From: Vibrio litoralis DSM 17657 | Lineage (GTDB): Bacteria; Pseudomonadota; Gammaproteobacteria; Enterobacterales; Vibrionaceae | NCBI RefSeq assembly: GCF_000426765.1 | Contig: NZ_KE384567.1 | Coordinates: forward strand, 417,152-481,151 | Reading direction: 5' to 3' | DNA: 64,000 nt | Shown here: positions 28,945-38,601 of the stretch, piece after piece | Numbering within the stretch: the stretch's first letter is position 1 | Layout of the letters: each line of letters opens with the position of its first letter | Notes under the pieces: generated by a model | Databases searched by the model: none | What the model was told of the DNA's origin: nothing | The model's input: only the letters and a program-made list of their open reading frames with translations | Position numbers and translations under genes: made by a program

Positions 28945-28964
28945 GACGAACATAAAATCCGCGT

Positions 28965-29441
28965 ATGGCTATTGCAACTTTTTACATCATTGAACCAAAC
29001 AGCTTACAAGATACGGCTAGTGGCCATATTGACTATGTGGTGTATTTAGCCAGCTATTTTGCTTCTCAAGGGGCAAAAGTGTACGTCAATGCACAAGATA
29101 AAAGCCAAGCAGAAGCAGTAGATGAAGCCTTTTGGCAAAAAGAACCTGAACAATTTCAATCGCATAACTTATCTGGGGAAGGTCCTCAATATGGAACTCC
29201 AATTGAAATAGGCTTTAGCCAAGTAAAGCCGCATCGCAACCGTCAATTAGTCATCAATATGGCGAATGATAATACAATTTTTGCTCAGACCTTTAGACAA
29301 GTGGTAGACTTCGTTCCTTGCGAAGAAAAACCAAAGCAACAAGCTCGAGAAAGGTATAAAATCTACCGACAAGCTGGCTTTGAAATGCAGACAATTAACA
29401 TTAAAAACGTTACTCGTAGCTCGGAAAAGCAAAGCACGTAA
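28965..29441 (+). CDS. holC: DNA polymerase III chi subunit
   Basis: 158 residues. ATFYIIEPN at the start, ASYFASQGAKVYVNAQDKSQAEAVDEAFWQ and the RYKIYRQAGFEMQTI end all match HolC. Chi links the clamp loader to SSB during replication. It lies between pepA and valS as in E. coli. After its stop comes a CTCG-rich repeat. Confidence 0.92.
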   Translation: MAIATFYIIEPNSLQDTASGHIDYVVYLASYFASQGAKVYVNAQDKSQAEAVDEAFWQKEPEQFQSHNLSGEGPQYGTPIEIGFSQVKPHRNRQLVINMANDNTIFAQTFRQVVDFVPCEEKPKQQARERYKIYRQAGFEMQTINIKNVTRSSEKQST

Positions 29442-29444
29442 ATC

Positions 29445-29510
29445 GAGTAACTAATAAATCGAGCAGCGAAGCGCTCTAGCAACGAAAAAGCGCAGCGCTC
29501 TAGACTCGAA
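29445..29510. repeat. CTCG-rich intergenic repeat (family member 3)
   Basis: Contains ATCGAGTAACTA, GAGCAGCGAAGCGCTCTAG and CAACGAAAAAGCGCAGCGCTCTAGACTCGAAAAA between holC and valS. AGCGAAGCGCT is the reverse complement of the AGCGCTTCGCT core found in the copy at 60178. Confidence 0.6.
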
Positions 29511-29552
29511 AAACATTATTTTTCACGCTCAACGTATCGATAAAAGAAGACT

Positions 29553-32411
29553 ATGGAAAAGACATATAACCCAACATCAATTGAACAAGCGCTATACCAG
29601 CGTTGGGAAGAGGCTGGTTACTTCAAGCCTCATGGTGATACTTCAAAGCAAGCCTACAGCATTGTCATTCCACCGCCGAACGTCACCGGTAGTCTTCATA
29701 TGGGCCACGCCTTCCAAGATACCATAATGGATACCTTGATCCGTTGTGAGCGTATGAAAGGCAAAAACACCCTTTGGCAAGTAGGTACCGACCATGCAGG
29801 TATCGCGACTCAAATGGTAGTTGAGCGTAAGATTGCAGCAGAAGAAGGCAAAACAAAACACGATTACGGTCGTGAAGCCTTTATCGATAAGATCTGGGAT
29901 TGGAAAGCAGAATCTGGTGGCAACATCACTCGTCAGCTTCGTCGCCTTGGCGCTTCGGTTGATTGGGATCGTGAACGTTTTACTATGGACGATGGCCTAT
30001 CTGATGCCACTCGTGAAGTGTTCGTACGTCTTTACGAAGATGACCTCATTTATCGCGGCAAACGCCTAGTAAACTGGGATCCAAAGCTGCACACCGCGAT
30101 TTCTGATCTTGAAGTTGAAAACAAAGACAAAAAAGGTCACATGTGGCACTTCCGCTACCCATTAGCCGATGGCGTATTAACCGCGGAAGGTAAAGACTAC
30201 ATTGTGGTAGCAACCACTCGTCCTGAGACCGTACTAGGTGATACAGGTGTTGCGGTTAACCCAGAAGATCCTCGTTATAAAGATATCATTGGCAAAGAAA
30301 TCATCTTGCCTATCGTTGATCGCCGTATTCCAATCGTTGCTGATGAACACGCTGACATGGAAAAAGGCACGGGTTGTGTGAAGATCACTCCTGCGCACGA
30401 TTTCAATGACTATGAAGTGGGCAAACGCCACCAGCTTCCAATGATCAACATTTTAACGCTAAATGCTGATATCCGTGATGCTGCTGAAGTTTTCACTACG
30501 ACTGGTGAACCATCAGATGTTTACAGCAGTGACATCCCTGCTCAATACCAAGGCATGGAACGTTTCGCTGCACGTAAAGCGCTCGTTGCAGAAATGGATT
30601 CCCTTGGCTTATTAGAAGAAGTTAAAGATCACGACCTAACCGTTCCTTACGGTGACCGTGGTGGCGTGGTTATCGAGCCAATGCTAACTGACCAATGGTA
30701 TGTTCGTACTGCGCCTTTAGCTGCTCCAGCAGTAAAAGCGGTAGAAGATGGCGAAATTCAATTCGTACCTAAGCAATATGAAAACATGTACTTTGCATGG
30801 ATGCGTGATGTACAAGACTGGTGTATCTCTCGCCAACTTTGGTGGGGCCATCGCATTCCAGCCTGGTATGACAACAGCGGCAACGTTTATGTCGGTCGTA
30901 CTGAAGAAGAAGTGCGTGAGAAAAACAATCTCGATCCAGTGATCGTTCTACGCCAAGACGATGACGTATTAGATACCTGGTTCTCTTCAGCGCTTTGGAC
31001 GTTCGGCACGATGGGCTGGCCGGAAAAAACCAAAGATCTTTCCACTTTCCACCCAACGGATGTATTGGTGTCTGGTTTTGACATCATCTTTTTCTGGGTT
31101 GCCCGTATGATCATGATGACCATGCACTTTGTGAAAGATGAAGATGGTAAAGCGCAAGTCCCATTCAAAACCGTTTACATGACTGGCCTTATCCGTGATG
31201 AAAACGGCGATAAGATGTCTAAGTCAAAAGGTAACGTACTTGACCCAATCGATATGATTGACGGTATTGATCTTGAATCTCTGGTTGAAAAACGTTGTGG
31301 CAACATGATGCAGCCTCAGCTTGCGAAGAAGATCGAGAAAAACACGCGTAAAACCTTTGAAAACGGCATCGAACCTTATGGTACTGATGCTCTACGTTTC
31401 ACCCTAGCAGCTATGGCTTCAACTGGCCGTGACATCAACTGGGATATGAAACGTCTTGAAGGTTACCGTAACTTCTGTAACAAACTATGGAACGCAAGCC
31501 GTTACGTATTGATGAATACAGAAGAGCAAGATTGTGGTTTTGCTGAAGGTGCCGAGCTTGAATATTCTCTAGCAGACAAATGGATTGAATCTCAATTCGA
31601 AATCGCGGCTAAAGAGTTCAACGCACATATCGAAAACTTCCGTCTAGATATGGCAGCGAATACGCTATACGAATTCATCTGGAACCAATTCTGTGACTGG
31701 TACTTAGAGCTAACGAAGCCAGTATTATGGAAAGGCACTGAAGCAAAACAACGTGCTACTCGTCGTACTCTAATTACTGTACTAGAGAAAACATTGCGTC
31801 TTGCGCACCCTGTGATCCCATACATCACAGAGTCTATCTGGCAGAGCGTGAAACCGCTTGTTCCTGGCGTTGAAGGCGACACCATCATGACTCAGGCCAT
31901 GCCTCAGTTTGATGAAAACAATTTCGACCAAAAAGCACTAGACGATATCGAGTGGGTAAAACAATTCATCACTTGTATCCGTAACCTACGTGCAGAATAC
32001 GATATTGCGCCAAGCGTACCACTTTCTATCATGCTGAAAGCCGATTCGGTTGATGCTAAGCGTCTTGAAGATAACCTAGCTGTATTAAGCTCTCTAGGTA
32101 AACTGGAAGATGTGAAAGTATTAGCAGAAGGCGAAGAAACACCAGCATGTGCAACTTCACTGGTAGGCAAATCAACCATCATGATCCCTATGGCTGGTCT
32201 GATTGATAAAGATGCAGAACTTGCTCGCTTAGATAAGGAATCCGTTCGTATTCAAGGTGAAATCAAACGCATCGAAGGCAAGTTAAACAACCAAGGATTT
32301 GTCGCTAAAGCGCCAGAAGCCGTAGTTGCCGCAGAGCGCGCGAAACTTGAAGGTTACCAAGAAACTTTGGTTAAACTGGAAGAGCAAAAAGCGACGATTG
32401 CGGCGTTGTAA
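29553..32411 (+). CDS. valS: Valyl-tRNA synthetase
   Basis: 952 residues, class Ia. The HIGH motif is HMGH at 49-52 in [20 protein letters not shown] is at about 554-558 in [14 protein letters not shown]. The CP1 editing domain ([17 protein letters not shown]) and a C-terminal coiled-coil arm rich in E/K ([14 protein letters not shown]) are present. It charges tRNA-Val and edits mischarged threonine. A repeat element follows the stop. Confidence 0.98.
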   Translation: MEKTYNPTSIEQALYQRWEEAGYFKPHGDTSKQAYSIVIPPPNVTGSLHMGHAFQDTIMDTLIRCERMKGKNTLWQVGTDHAGIATQMVVERKIAAEEGKTKHDYGREAFIDKIWDWKAESGGNITRQLRRLGASVDWDRERFTMDDGLSDATREVFVRLYEDDLIYRGKRLVNWDPKLHTAISDLEVENKDKKGHMWHFRYPLADGVLTAEGKDYIVVATTRPETVLGDTGVAVNPEDPRYKDIIGKEIILPIVDRRIPIVADEHADMEKGTGCVKITPAHDFNDYEVGKRHQLPMINILTLNADIRDAAEVFTTTGEPSDVYSSDIPAQYQGMERFAARKALVAEMDSLGLLEEVKDHDLTVPYGDRGGVVIEPMLTDQWYVRTAPLAAPAVKAVEDGEIQFVPKQYENMYFAWMRDVQDWCISRQLWWGHRIPAWYDNSGNVYVGRTEEEVREKNNLDPVIVLRQDDDVLDTWFSSALWTFGTMGWPEKTKDLSTFHPTDVLVSGFDIIFFWVARMIMMTMHFVKDEDGKAQVPFKTVYMTGLIRDENGDKMSKSKGNVLDPIDMIDGIDLESLVEKRCGNMMQPQLAKKIEKNTRKTFENGIEPYGTDALRFTLAAMASTGRDINWDMKRLEGYRNFCNKLWNASRYVLMNTEEQDCGFAEGAELEYSLADKWIESQFEIAAKEFNAHIENFRLDMAANTLYEFIWNQFCDWYLELTKPVLWKGTEAKQRATRRTLITVLEKTLRLAHPVIPYITESIWQSVKPLVPGVEGDTIMTQAMPQFDENNFDQKALDDIEWVKQFITCIRNLRAEYDIAPSVPLSIMLKADSVDAKRLEDNLAVLSSLGKLEDVKVLAEGEETPACATSLVGKSTIMIPMAGLIDKDAELARLDKESVRIQGEIKRIEGKLNNQGFVAKAPEAVVAAERAKLEGYQETLVKLEEQKATIAAL

Positions 32412-32455
32412 AGCTGCGATACTCGGTTTTCGGGCGCTACGCTGCTCGTAACTCG
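32410..32455. repeat. CTCG-rich intergenic repeat (family member 4)
   Basis: ATACTCGGTTTTCGGGCGCTACGCTGCTCGTAACTCGAAA directly after valS, written in two parts: GATACTCGGTTTTCG, then GGCGCTACGCTGCTCG and TAACTCGAAA. The middle module matches GGACGCTACGCTGCTCG at 60246-60262. Confidence 0.6.
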
Positions 32456-32469
32456 AAAAAGAACGATTA

Positions 32470-32500
32470 AAGGCTAGCCGAGAGGTTAGCCTTTTTCGTT
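32470..32500 (+). terminator. Terminator of valS
   Basis: AGGCTAGCC and GGTTAGCCT pair around a short GAGA loop (one G-T pair), followed by TTTTTCGTTTTT. Confidence 0.75.
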
Positions 32501-32569
32501 TTTCAGCGAAACGACCTAATCAATAGCTTCTACCTATCAAATAAATAATCACAAACCTACTTTACGTAA

Positions 32570-32584
32570 TGAGAATTATTCGCA
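32570..32584 (+). promoter_or_regulatory. Fur-box-like 7-1-7 palindrome
   Basis: TGAGAATTATTCGCA matches the 7-1-7 Fur motif (TGATAAT-N-ATTATCA pattern): TGAGAAT and ATTCGCA are complementary at six of seven positions. It lies about 40 bp before the DUF2061 start, where a repressor would act. Confidence 0.55.
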
Positions 32585-32625
32585 ATAATGTATTCAACAA
32601 AACAAAGACATTATTCGGAGTCATT

Positions 32626-33087
32626 ATGAAAAAGACATTCACATTCGCTATCTTACATTTCAGTGTCGCTTTTACCGTTGCTTATGTATTAACCGGTGAC
32701 ATTATCTTAGGTAGTTTGATCGCGATGATTGAGCCTATGGTGAACACGGTTGCTTTTTACTTCCATGAGAAAGCGTGGCAGCAGCCTAAATGGGCTCGTT
32801 TGGCAATGTTAAAACCAAGTCGTAAAACCGCTAGCTTCGCTGTTTTGCACTTTAGCGTCGCTTTCTTAGTGGTTTACTTGTTAACCGGTGATATGTTTGT
32901 CGGTGGTTTAATGGCGGCGTTAGAGCCCAGTATTAATACGGTTGTGTTCTACTTCCACGAACGCGTATGGCAACGTAATGAAAAAGCGAAAATCAGCTTA
33001 CACTGCCATCACCATGACTTGCAGCAGCATAGTATTGAAGTATCAGAAGTATCAGAAGTAAAAGACGACCAAGTCAGAGCTTATTAG
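32626..33087 (+). CDS. Tandem DUF2061 membrane protein
   Basis: 153 residues from ATG 32626 (CGGAG 9 bases upstream); an earlier ATG at 32569 lies in the putative Fur box. The protein has two near-repeats of a DUF2061 unit: FAILHFSVAFTVAYVLTGD then NTVAFYFHEKAWQ, and FAVLHFSVAFLVVYLLTGD then NTVVFYFHERVWQ. Each unit should give two membrane helices. The tail is rich in His and acidic residues (LHCHHHDLQQH), which might bind metal. The function is unknown. The Fur-like site suggests iron-dependent expression. Confidence 0.8.
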   Translation: MKKTFTFAILHFSVAFTVAYVLTGDIILGSLIAMIEPMVNTVAFYFHEKAWQQPKWARLAMLKPSRKTASFAVLHFSVAFLVVYLLTGDMFVGGLMAALEPSINTVVFYFHERVWQRNEKAKISLHCHHHDLQQHSIEVSEVSEVKDDQVRAY

Positions 33088-33114
33088 TTCTACAATCAAC
33101 ACTTTAAACAACAG

Positions 33115-33160
33115 ACGCCCACGACCCACTACTCCGAATAAGATAGTGGGCGTTTTTGTT
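33115..33160 (+). terminator. Terminator of the DUF2061 gene
   Basis: ACGCCCAC and GTGGGCGT form the outer stem and CCACTA/TAGTGG a competing inner one; TTTTTG follows. Confidence 0.75.
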
Positions 33161-33229
33161 TTTATTGCCAATAAGTATTGAGGTACACTTTCTTGATATT
33201 GCTTATATCCTTAAGAGTCCAGTCGTACT

Positions 33230-33721
33230 ATGTCTTACACCATTCGCCCTATTCAGCCGCAAGATAACCCTCAAATTGCTCATGTTATTCGTGATGTTTC
33301 CGCCGAATTTGGTTTAACTGCCGATAAAGGTTATAGCGTGGCCGATCCAACCCTCGATAACTTATATGAAGTCTATCAAGCTAAACGTTCACAATACTGG
33401 GTAATGATCAATAAAGATGGTTTAGTTGTGGGTGGTGCTGGGATTGCTCCACTCGTCGGTAAGCCCGAAGTGTGTGAGTTACAGAAAATGTATATTTTAA
33501 ATCACGCTCGTGGCCAAGGTTTCGCTAAAAAATTAATTGATGTTTGTTTTGAGCAAGCGAGAGAAATCGGCTTTGAGCAGTGTTATTTAGAATCCACCGC
33601 GGAGCTGAAAGCGGCGCTTGCGTTATATCAAAAGCTTGGCTTTCAGCATTTGGATGGACCTTGGGGAGATACCGGTCACAGTGATTGTGAAGTAGTGATG
33701 GCTAAAGTATTGAACTCATGA
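33230..33721 (+). CDS. GNAT family N-acetyltransferase
   Basis: 163 residues. The acetyl-CoA-binding motif is seen as LQKMYILNHARGQGFAKKLIDVC (R-G-x-G-x-A pattern), then YLESTAELKAALALYQKLGF. It should transfer an acetyl group from acetyl-CoA to an amine; the substrate cannot be read from the sequence. It converges on the GH2-like gene with no clear terminator between. Confidence 0.88.
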   Translation: MSYTIRPIQPQDNPQIAHVIRDVSAEFGLTADKGYSVADPTLDNLYEVYQAKRSQYWVMINKDGLVVGGAGIAPLVGKPEVCELQKMYILNHARGQGFAKKLIDVCFEQAREIGFEQCYLESTAELKAALALYQKLGFQHLDGPWGDTGHSDCEVVMAKVLNS

Positions 33722-33735
33722 GCGGTAATCTAAAG

Positions 33736-34539
33736 CTACAAAGGATAGTGGTTAATGCTTTGTGTTTCTGATAGCGCCACATCGAAAGTGAAATGATAAC
33801 CATCTAAGTGAACATAGAGTTCGGTATTACCAGATAACGCTTGATTGGTTTCTTGCTCTATCACCGCTTGCTTAGGAGCATCGACCTGAAAAATAGCCGT
33901 AACATGGTCGCTTCTCACATCCAAAGGTATGGTGTACATCATCCCTTCGTATTTAATTTGAGTTGAAACTAAGCCCGGTTTTAATGTCGAATAATACACA
34001 TCGACCTTTAACTCACAGCCACCACCGTGATGCCAAATTTGCTCGGTCACCACATGCTGCAATCGAACATTGCGTACTAAACGTAAAAAAGGTGTACGCT
34101 TAATTCCACTGACAATTGGAGTATCGCTAACTGGCTCGCCTAAATGACAAACCGATGCTTCCTCTTCAATCAAGAAGTCATCATCGAGCTCTAAAAACAA
34201 AATCTCAATCCGATTTTTACCAAGGTTAAGATAAGGCTGAATATCTTTTTGATAACGATATTGGCTACCATCGCAGTCAAATACAGCCACACCACCTACT
34301 CGCACCTCGGCATAACGATCAATACCATCGATCACAAGATCAACCCCCGCAAGATCTAACATTGACTGATCGACCTCGATATCGTGCATTAAATGCCATT
34401 CTTGCTGATCAATCTCTTGTTCAGACAAGTGACTAGGTAATACCGAACTCAATTTGGCAGGAAAAGCGATATCGGCTTGAGGAATAGATAAATCAGTAAG
34501 CGGGGATATTTGCCAAAGGCCATCAAGTAAAAAGTGCAT
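33736..34539 (-). CDS. GH2-like sugar-binding-fold protein without catalytic domain
   Basis: 267 residues. The first two thirds resemble the N-terminal jelly-roll (sugar-binding) domain of glycoside hydrolase family 2, especially beta-mannosidases: LDGLWQISPL at the start, then WHLMHDIEV, VDLVIDGIDRYAEVRVGGVAVFDCD and RYQKDIQPYLNLGKNRIEILFLE. The last part looks like the following immunoglobulin-like domain. The TIM-barrel catalytic domain with its two Glu is absent. No signal peptide is seen, so it should be cytoplasmic. It may be a conserved stand-alone protein or a remnant; it begins 80 bp after the rraB stop. Confidence 0.65.
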   Translation of the reverse strand: MHFLLDGLWQISPLTDLSIPQADIAFPAKLSSVLPSHLSEQEIDQQEWHLMHDIEVDQSMLDLAGVDLVIDGIDRYAEVRVGGVAVFDCDGSQYRYQKDIQPYLNLGKNRIEILFLELDDDFLIEEEASVCHLGEPVSDTPIVSGIKRTPFLRLVRNVRLQHVVTEQIWHHGGGCELKVDVYYSTLKPGLVSTQIKYEGMMYTIPLDVRSDHVTAIFQVDAPKQAVIEQETNQALSGNTELYVHLDGYHFTFDVALSETQSINHYPL

Positions 34540-34570
34540 AATCGTCCGTGAATCTGTAGGGAATAGATAT

Positions 34571-34604
34571 AAAAATACCAGCTATATTCAGCTGGTATTT
34601 TTTA
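34571..34604 (-). terminator. Terminator of rraB
   Basis: AAATACCAGCT and AGCTGGTATTT form an 11-bp perfect stem with a 6-nt loop and T-runs on both sides, just after the rraB stop on the minus strand. Confidence 0.85.
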
Positions 34605-34619
34605 ACGAAAAAGAAAGCG

Positions 34620-35054
34620 TTACTCGCTATCGTAATCGTCATTCTCTTCATCATAAATGGCGTCTTCACCTTCGTAGAAAGTGCCCCAACCATCATAGAT
34701 GATGTCAAACTTTTCAGCCAAATGGACCAGTTTCTCAACTTGCTCATCAATAAGGTTAGCATCTAAAGCCGATTGCATGATCGCATCACAGCACAATACT
34801 TTGCTGCCATCTTCGTCTTCAGTTTCTTCGGCTTCTAACACTTCAAAGCCCATTTGGAATGCTTCCATCACTGCTTTTTCTAATGTTGCGAAATCTTCAG
34901 CGAATAAATGATGCTCAATATCGTAAAGCGCGTCTGGATCACTGCCATCTTCAATCAATGCTGCGATAATTTCACGTGTTTCTTCTTTTTGAAATTCAAT
35001 CAGTTCTTCTACCGACATATAATCGTCTTGCATCGATTGATCATTATTAGACAT
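34620..35054 (-). CDS. rraB: Ribonuclease E inhibitor RraB
   Basis: 144 residues, very acidic. [60 protein letters not shown], given here as the landmark segments EEQxxE-like [30 protein letters not shown] and [13 protein letters not shown], is diagnostic. RraB binds RNase E and changes the composition of the degradosome. It is divergent from argF, the same neighbour as in E. coli. Confidence 0.94.
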   Translation of the reverse strand: MSNNDQSMQDDYMSVEELIEFQKEETREIIAALIEDGSDPDALYDIEHHLFAEDFATLEKAVMEAFQMGFEVLEAEETEDEDGSKVLCCDAIMQSALDANLIDEQVEKLVHLAEKFDIIYDGWGTFYEGEDAIYDEENDDYDSE

Positions 35055-35260
35055 AGTTTAAGCTCCAGTGTGGGCAAATTTTCGATATAAATAAATTATA
35101 TATACACAAAGTAATTAAAGTGACAGTGAGGTAAATGAACACCGTTAACAACGTCGCACTTCATGTACGAAATATATAGGTGTATTTTGCCATGAAAGCT
35201 CATACTAAGTAAGCGTTAATGTGGTGGTTATGGATACTTTGATTTTCACCACATCAAAAA

Positions 35261-35295
35261 CAAATAAAAATTCACTTTATTGGCATTTTTATGTA
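35261..35295 (+). promoter_or_regulatory. Possible tandem ARG boxes upstream of argF
   Basis: CAAATAAAAATTCA (35261-35274) fits the ArgR half-site pattern TGAAT-WWWW-ATTCA well on one side. GGCATTTTTATGTA (35282-35295) fits weakly. Their centres are 21 bp apart, the normal spacing of paired ARG boxes, and they end about 38 bp before the argF start. Confidence 0.45.
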
Positions 35296-35332
35296 TAAAT
35301 AACTTTTACCACCGACTCACAAGGACGTAGTT

Positions 35333-36337
35333 ATGGCTTTCAACTTACGCAACCGTAATTTCTTAAAACTACTGGATTTCACGCCGAAAGAAATCGATTT
35401 TTTACTCAGCTTATCTCGTGATCTTAAACGCGCCAAATACGCAGGCTGTGAGAAGAAATCGCTGGTAGGTAAAAATATCGCGCTGATCTTTGAAAAACCT
35501 TCCACTCGTACTCGTTGCGCTTTTGAAGTTGCCGCGTTTGATCAAGGTGCTCAAGTCTCCTACCTAGGCCCTTCTGGTTCGCAAATTGGCCATAAAGAAT
35601 CAATGAAAGATACCGCGCGCGTTTTAGGCCGTATGTATGATGGCATCGAATATCGCGGGTTTGGACAAGCGATTGTGGAAGAACTCGGAGAGCATGCCGG
35701 CGTACCAGTATGGAATGGCTTAACCGATGAATTTCACCCAACGCAAATTTTAGCTGACTTCCTAACTATGCAAGAGTACAGCCAAGACAAGCCGTTAAAT
35801 GAAGTGAGTTTCGCTTACTTAGGTGATGCTCGAAACAACATGGGTAATTCATTAATGGTTGGCGCGGCGAAAATGGGAATGGATATTCGCCTAGTTGCAC
35901 CGAAAGCATTTTGGCCAGAAGAAAGCTTAGTGGAAACTTGCCAAACTATCGCCCAAAGCACTGGCGCTAAAATCACACTCACCGAAGATGTTGCCGAAGG
36001 TGTTCAAGGTTGTGATTTCTTATATACCGATGTGTGGGTTTCGATGGGTGAAGCGGCAGATGCTTGGGATGAACGTGTAGCTTTGATGATGTCTTATCAA
36101 ATCAATATGGATATGATTAATGCTACCAACAATCCGAATGTGAAGTTTATGCACTGCTTACCTGCTTTTCATAATGATGAAACGACCGTCGGTAAAGAAG
36201 TGGCTGAAAAATACGGCATGAAAGGCTTAGAAGTGACAGAAGAAGTATTTGAGTCAGACTACTCTATTGTTTTCGATCAAGCAGAAAACCGCATGCATAC
36301 GATTAAAGCCGTTATGGTGGCGACTCTAGGCGACTAG
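35333..36337 (+). CDS. argF: Ornithine carbamoyltransferase
   Basis: 334 residues. The carbamoyl-phosphate loop is [13 protein letters not shown], and the ornithine-side motif is [10 protein letters not shown] (HCLP) near residue 270. It converts ornithine and carbamoyl phosphate to citrulline in arginine synthesis. AAGGACG precedes the start. argF, pyrL-pyrB-pyrI and ridA lie in a row, placing the two carbamoyl-phosphate-using transferases side by side. Confidence 0.97.
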   Translation: MAFNLRNRNFLKLLDFTPKEIDFLLSLSRDLKRAKYAGCEKKSLVGKNIALIFEKPSTRTRCAFEVAAFDQGAQVSYLGPSGSQIGHKESMKDTARVLGRMYDGIEYRGFGQAIVEELGEHAGVPVWNGLTDEFHPTQILADFLTMQEYSQDKPLNEVSFAYLGDARNNMGNSLMVGAAKMGMDIRLVAPKAFWPEESLVETCQTIAQSTGAKITLTEDVAEGVQGCDFLYTDVWVSMGEAADAWDERVALMMSYQINMDMINATNNPNVKFMHCLPAFHNDETTVGKEVAEKYGMKGLEVTEEVFESDYSIVFDQAENRMHTIKAVMVATLGD

Positions 36338-36422
36338 TAACTTGAGGTGACTAGCATCTTGAGGTAGCTCGCTTCATTCGATAAATAGGAATCAAGGCAC
36401 ACAATAATTAGACTAGAGCTTT

Positions 36423-36438
36423 AGCAAACGCTTGCGCT
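36423..36438 (+). promoter_or_regulatory. PurR-like operator overlapping the pyr promoter
   Basis: AGCAAACGCTTGCGCT is close to the PurR consensus ACGCAAACGTTTGCGT (GCAAACG...TTGC preserved) and covers the -35 box. Candidate only. Confidence 0.4.
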
Positions 36439-36459
36439 TACTTTTATTGGGAGTATAAT
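36432..36459 (+). promoter_or_regulatory. Promoter of pyrL-pyrBI
   Basis: TTGCGC and TATAAT with a 16-bp spacer. Transcription would begin near 36466, about 20 bases before the leader peptide. Confidence 0.75.
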
Positions 36460-36486
36460 TTCCGCCAATTATCAAAGGAGTGAGCA

Positions 36487-36570
36487 ATGCGACTGTTAAG
36501 CCTAAATATCAAATTTTGCTTCAAGCAAATGGGCTTATTTAATTCTGTTATTGCTTTTATTCTTTCATGA
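36487..36570 (+). CDS. pyrL: pyrBI leader peptide
   Basis: A 27-residue frame (MRLLSLNIKFCFKQMGLFNS...) with a perfect AAAGGAG eight bases before its ATG. Its second half is U-rich in the mRNA (codons for L, F, N, S, V, I, A), and its stop lies 3 bases before the attenuator hairpin. This is the arrangement of E. coli pyrL: when UTP is low, polymerase pauses in the U-rich stretch, the ribosome keeps up, and the terminator cannot form. Confidence 0.88.
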   Translation: MRLLSLNIKFCFKQMGLFNSVIAFILS

Positions 36571-36572
36571 TC

Positions 36573-36599
36573 AAGCCTCCTTATTTGGGAGGCTTTTTT
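36573..36599 (+). terminator. pyrBI attenuator
   Basis: AAGCCTCC and GGAGGCTT form an 8-bp stem with a TTATTTG loop, followed by TTTTTT. It lies between pyrL and pyrB and serves as the UTP-sensing attenuator. Confidence 0.88.
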
Positions 36600-36633
36600 G
36601 TATCTGTTTCTAGCGTGAATGTAAGGACAAATC

Positions 36634-37563
36634 ATGGCGAACTCGCTCTATCAAAAGCACATTATTTCCATTCCAGAACTGTCTCGTCAGGAGCTTGAAT
36701 TAATCATTCAAACTGCCGCACAAATTAAAGAGAATCCTCAGCCGGAATTAATCAAAGGCAAAGTGGTGGCAAGCTGCTTCTTTGAGCCTTCCACTCGTAC
36801 TCGATTGTCTTTTGAAACTGCCATTCAGCGTATTGGTGGTAGTGTGATTGGCTTTGATAATGCAGGAAATACTTCTCACGCAAATAAAGGTGAAACGCTT
36901 GCCGATTCAATCCGCATCATTTCTTCTTATGTCGATGCTTTTGTAATACGCCATCCACAAGAAGGTGCGGCGCGCTTAGCGTCTGAGTTCTCCAACGATA
37001 TACCTATCATCAATGCTGGAGACGGTTCAAACCAACATCCAACCCAAACCTTACTCGATCTATACAGCATTTATGAAACGCAAGGTACTTTAGATAATAT
37101 CAATATCGCGTTTGTCGGAGATTTAAAATACGGCCGCACCGTACACTCGCTGACTCAAGCCTTAGCTAAATTCAGCAATGTACGTTTTTATTTTGTCGCA
37201 CCTGAAGCACTGGCCATGCCTGATTACATTTGTGAAGAACTGGATGATGCAGGCATTGAATATAGCCTACATACCGATATGGATGAAGTGATCTCGAAGC
37301 TCGATATTTTATACATGACGCGCGTACAAAAAGAGCGTTTTGATGAGTCAGAATATGCTCATATTAAATCAGCCTTTGTATTAACCGCGGCGGCATTAAA
37401 AAATGCTAAAGATAATTTGAAAGTGCTTCATCCACTACCTCGTGTTGATGAAATCACGGTTGATGTTGATAAAACGCCATACGCTTATTATTTCGAACAA
37501 GCAGAAAATGGCGTTTACGCTCGTACTGCACTGCTCGCGCTTGTTCTAAACCAAACTTTATAA
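36634..37563 (+). CDS. pyrB: Aspartate carbamoyltransferase catalytic subunit
   Basis: 309 residues. [14 protein letters not shown] is the carbamoyl-phosphate loop; [18 protein letters not shown] and HPLPRVDEI complete the active site. It makes carbamoyl-aspartate, the committed step of pyrimidine synthesis in gamma-proteobacteria. Expression should respond to UTP through the pyrL attenuator. pyrI follows after 15 bp, so the two subunits are made together. Confidence 0.98.
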   Translation: MANSLYQKHIISIPELSRQELELIIQTAAQIKENPQPELIKGKVVASCFFEPSTRTRLSFETAIQRIGGSVIGFDNAGNTSHANKGETLADSIRIISSYVDAFVIRHPQEGAARLASEFSNDIPIINAGDGSNQHPTQTLLDLYSIYETQGTLDNINIAFVGDLKYGRTVHSLTQALAKFSNVRFYFVAPEALAMPDYICEELDDAGIEYSLHTDMDEVISKLDILYMTRVQKERFDESEYAHIKSAFVLTAAALKNAKDNLKVLHPLPRVDEITVDVDKTPYAYYFEQAENGVYARTALLALVLNQTL

Positions 37564-37578
37564 TCACGGAGGCCTTCC

Positions 37579-38040
37579 ATGTCTAAGCAATACCAATTAC
37601 AAGTTGAAGCGATTAAAAACGGCACCGTGATCGACCACATCCCAGCGCATATTGGCATTAAAGTACTTAAGCTATTTGAAATGGATAACTCAAATGAAAG
37701 AGTGACCGTCGGCTTAAACCTGCCATCTTCGGCTCTTGGCGCTAAAGATTTACTCAAAATTGAAAATACCTTTATCACCGAAGAGCAAGCACAGAAACTC
37801 GCTTTATATGCCCCTCATGCTACGGTCAATCAAATCGAAGATTATCATGTAGTGAAGAAACTGGCGTTAACCTTACCGAAAGTGGTCACTGACGTCTTCA
37901 ACTGTGCCAACAGTAATTGCATTACCCATAACGAGCCAGTTTCCAGCACTTTTACGGTGATTGAAAAAAATGATGATATTCGCTTAAAGTGTAAGTATTG
38001 TGAGAAAAGCTTTTCTCGCGAAATCATGACTGAGAAATAA
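37579..38040 (+). CDS. pyrI: Aspartate carbamoyltransferase regulatory subunit
   Basis: 153 residues. The allosteric nucleotide-binding domain begins [24 protein letters not shown], and the zinc domain carries four Cys as CANSNC and CKYC. PyrI binds CTP/ATP and couples the PyrB trimers. It follows pyrB directly and precedes ridA by 30 bp. Confidence 0.97.
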   Translation: MSKQYQLQVEAIKNGTVIDHIPAHIGIKVLKLFEMDNSNERVTVGLNLPSSALGAKDLLKIENTFITEEQAQKLALYAPHATVNQIEDYHVVKKLALTLPKVVTDVFNCANSNCITHNEPVSSTFTVIEKNDDIRLKCKYCEKSFSREIMTEK

Positions 38041-38070
38041 TTATTACCACGGAATAACAAGGAAAAGATA

Positions 38071-38460
38071 ATGACTAAAGTATTGCATACTGAATTAGCA
38101 CCCGCAGCGATTGGCCCATACGTTCAAGGCGTCGATCTTGGCAGCATGGTAATGACTTCAGGCCAAATTCCAGTTAATCCAGCAACAGGTGAAGTCCCAG
38201 CAGAAATTACCGCTCAAGCTCGTCAGTCTTTAGATAACGTTAAAGCGGTTGTAGAGTCTTCAGGGTTAACAGTTGGTGATATTGTTAAAATGACTGTTTT
38301 TGTAAAAGACTTAAATGACTTTGTTGCGGTAAATGAAGTTTACGGCGCATTCTTTGATGAGCACAAGGTTGCCAATTACCCTGCACGTTCTTGTGTAGAA
38401 GTCGCACGTTTACCAAAAGATGTTGGTATTGAAATTGAAGCAATTGCCGTTCGCAAGTAA
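38071..38460 (+). CDS. ridA: Reactive intermediate deaminase RidA
   Basis: 129 residues, YjgF/YER057c/UK114 family. YVQGVDLGSMVMTSGQIPVNPATGEVP and YPARSCVEVARLPKDVGIEIEAIA contain the conserved Arg that binds the substrate carboxylate. It hydrolyses reactive enamines and imines made by PLP enzymes. It follows pyrBI, as in E. coli and other Vibrio, and is closed by a strong terminator. Confidence 0.96.
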   Translation: MTKVLHTELAPAAIGPYVQGVDLGSMVMTSGQIPVNPATGEVPAEITAQARQSLDNVKAVVESSGLTVGDIVKMTVFVKDLNDFVAVNEVYGAFFDEHKVANYPARSCVEVARLPKDVGIEIEAIAVRK

Positions 38461-38487
38461 GCGGTAGAAAAACAACAAACCTTACTT

Positions 38488-38516
38488 AATGAGAGGCTAG
38501 TCCCTCTCATTTTTTG
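38488..38516 (+). terminator. Terminator of pyrBI-ridA
   Basis: AATGAGAGG and CCTCTCATT form a perfect 9-bp stem with a CTAGTC loop followed by TTTTG. Confidence 0.88.
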
Positions 38517-38601
38517 TTTAAAAAAAACACAACAAAATAGCACTAATTGTCATGGTAATGTTAGAATGCGACGAAATATATACGCAGGGTAACTATTACT
38601 A

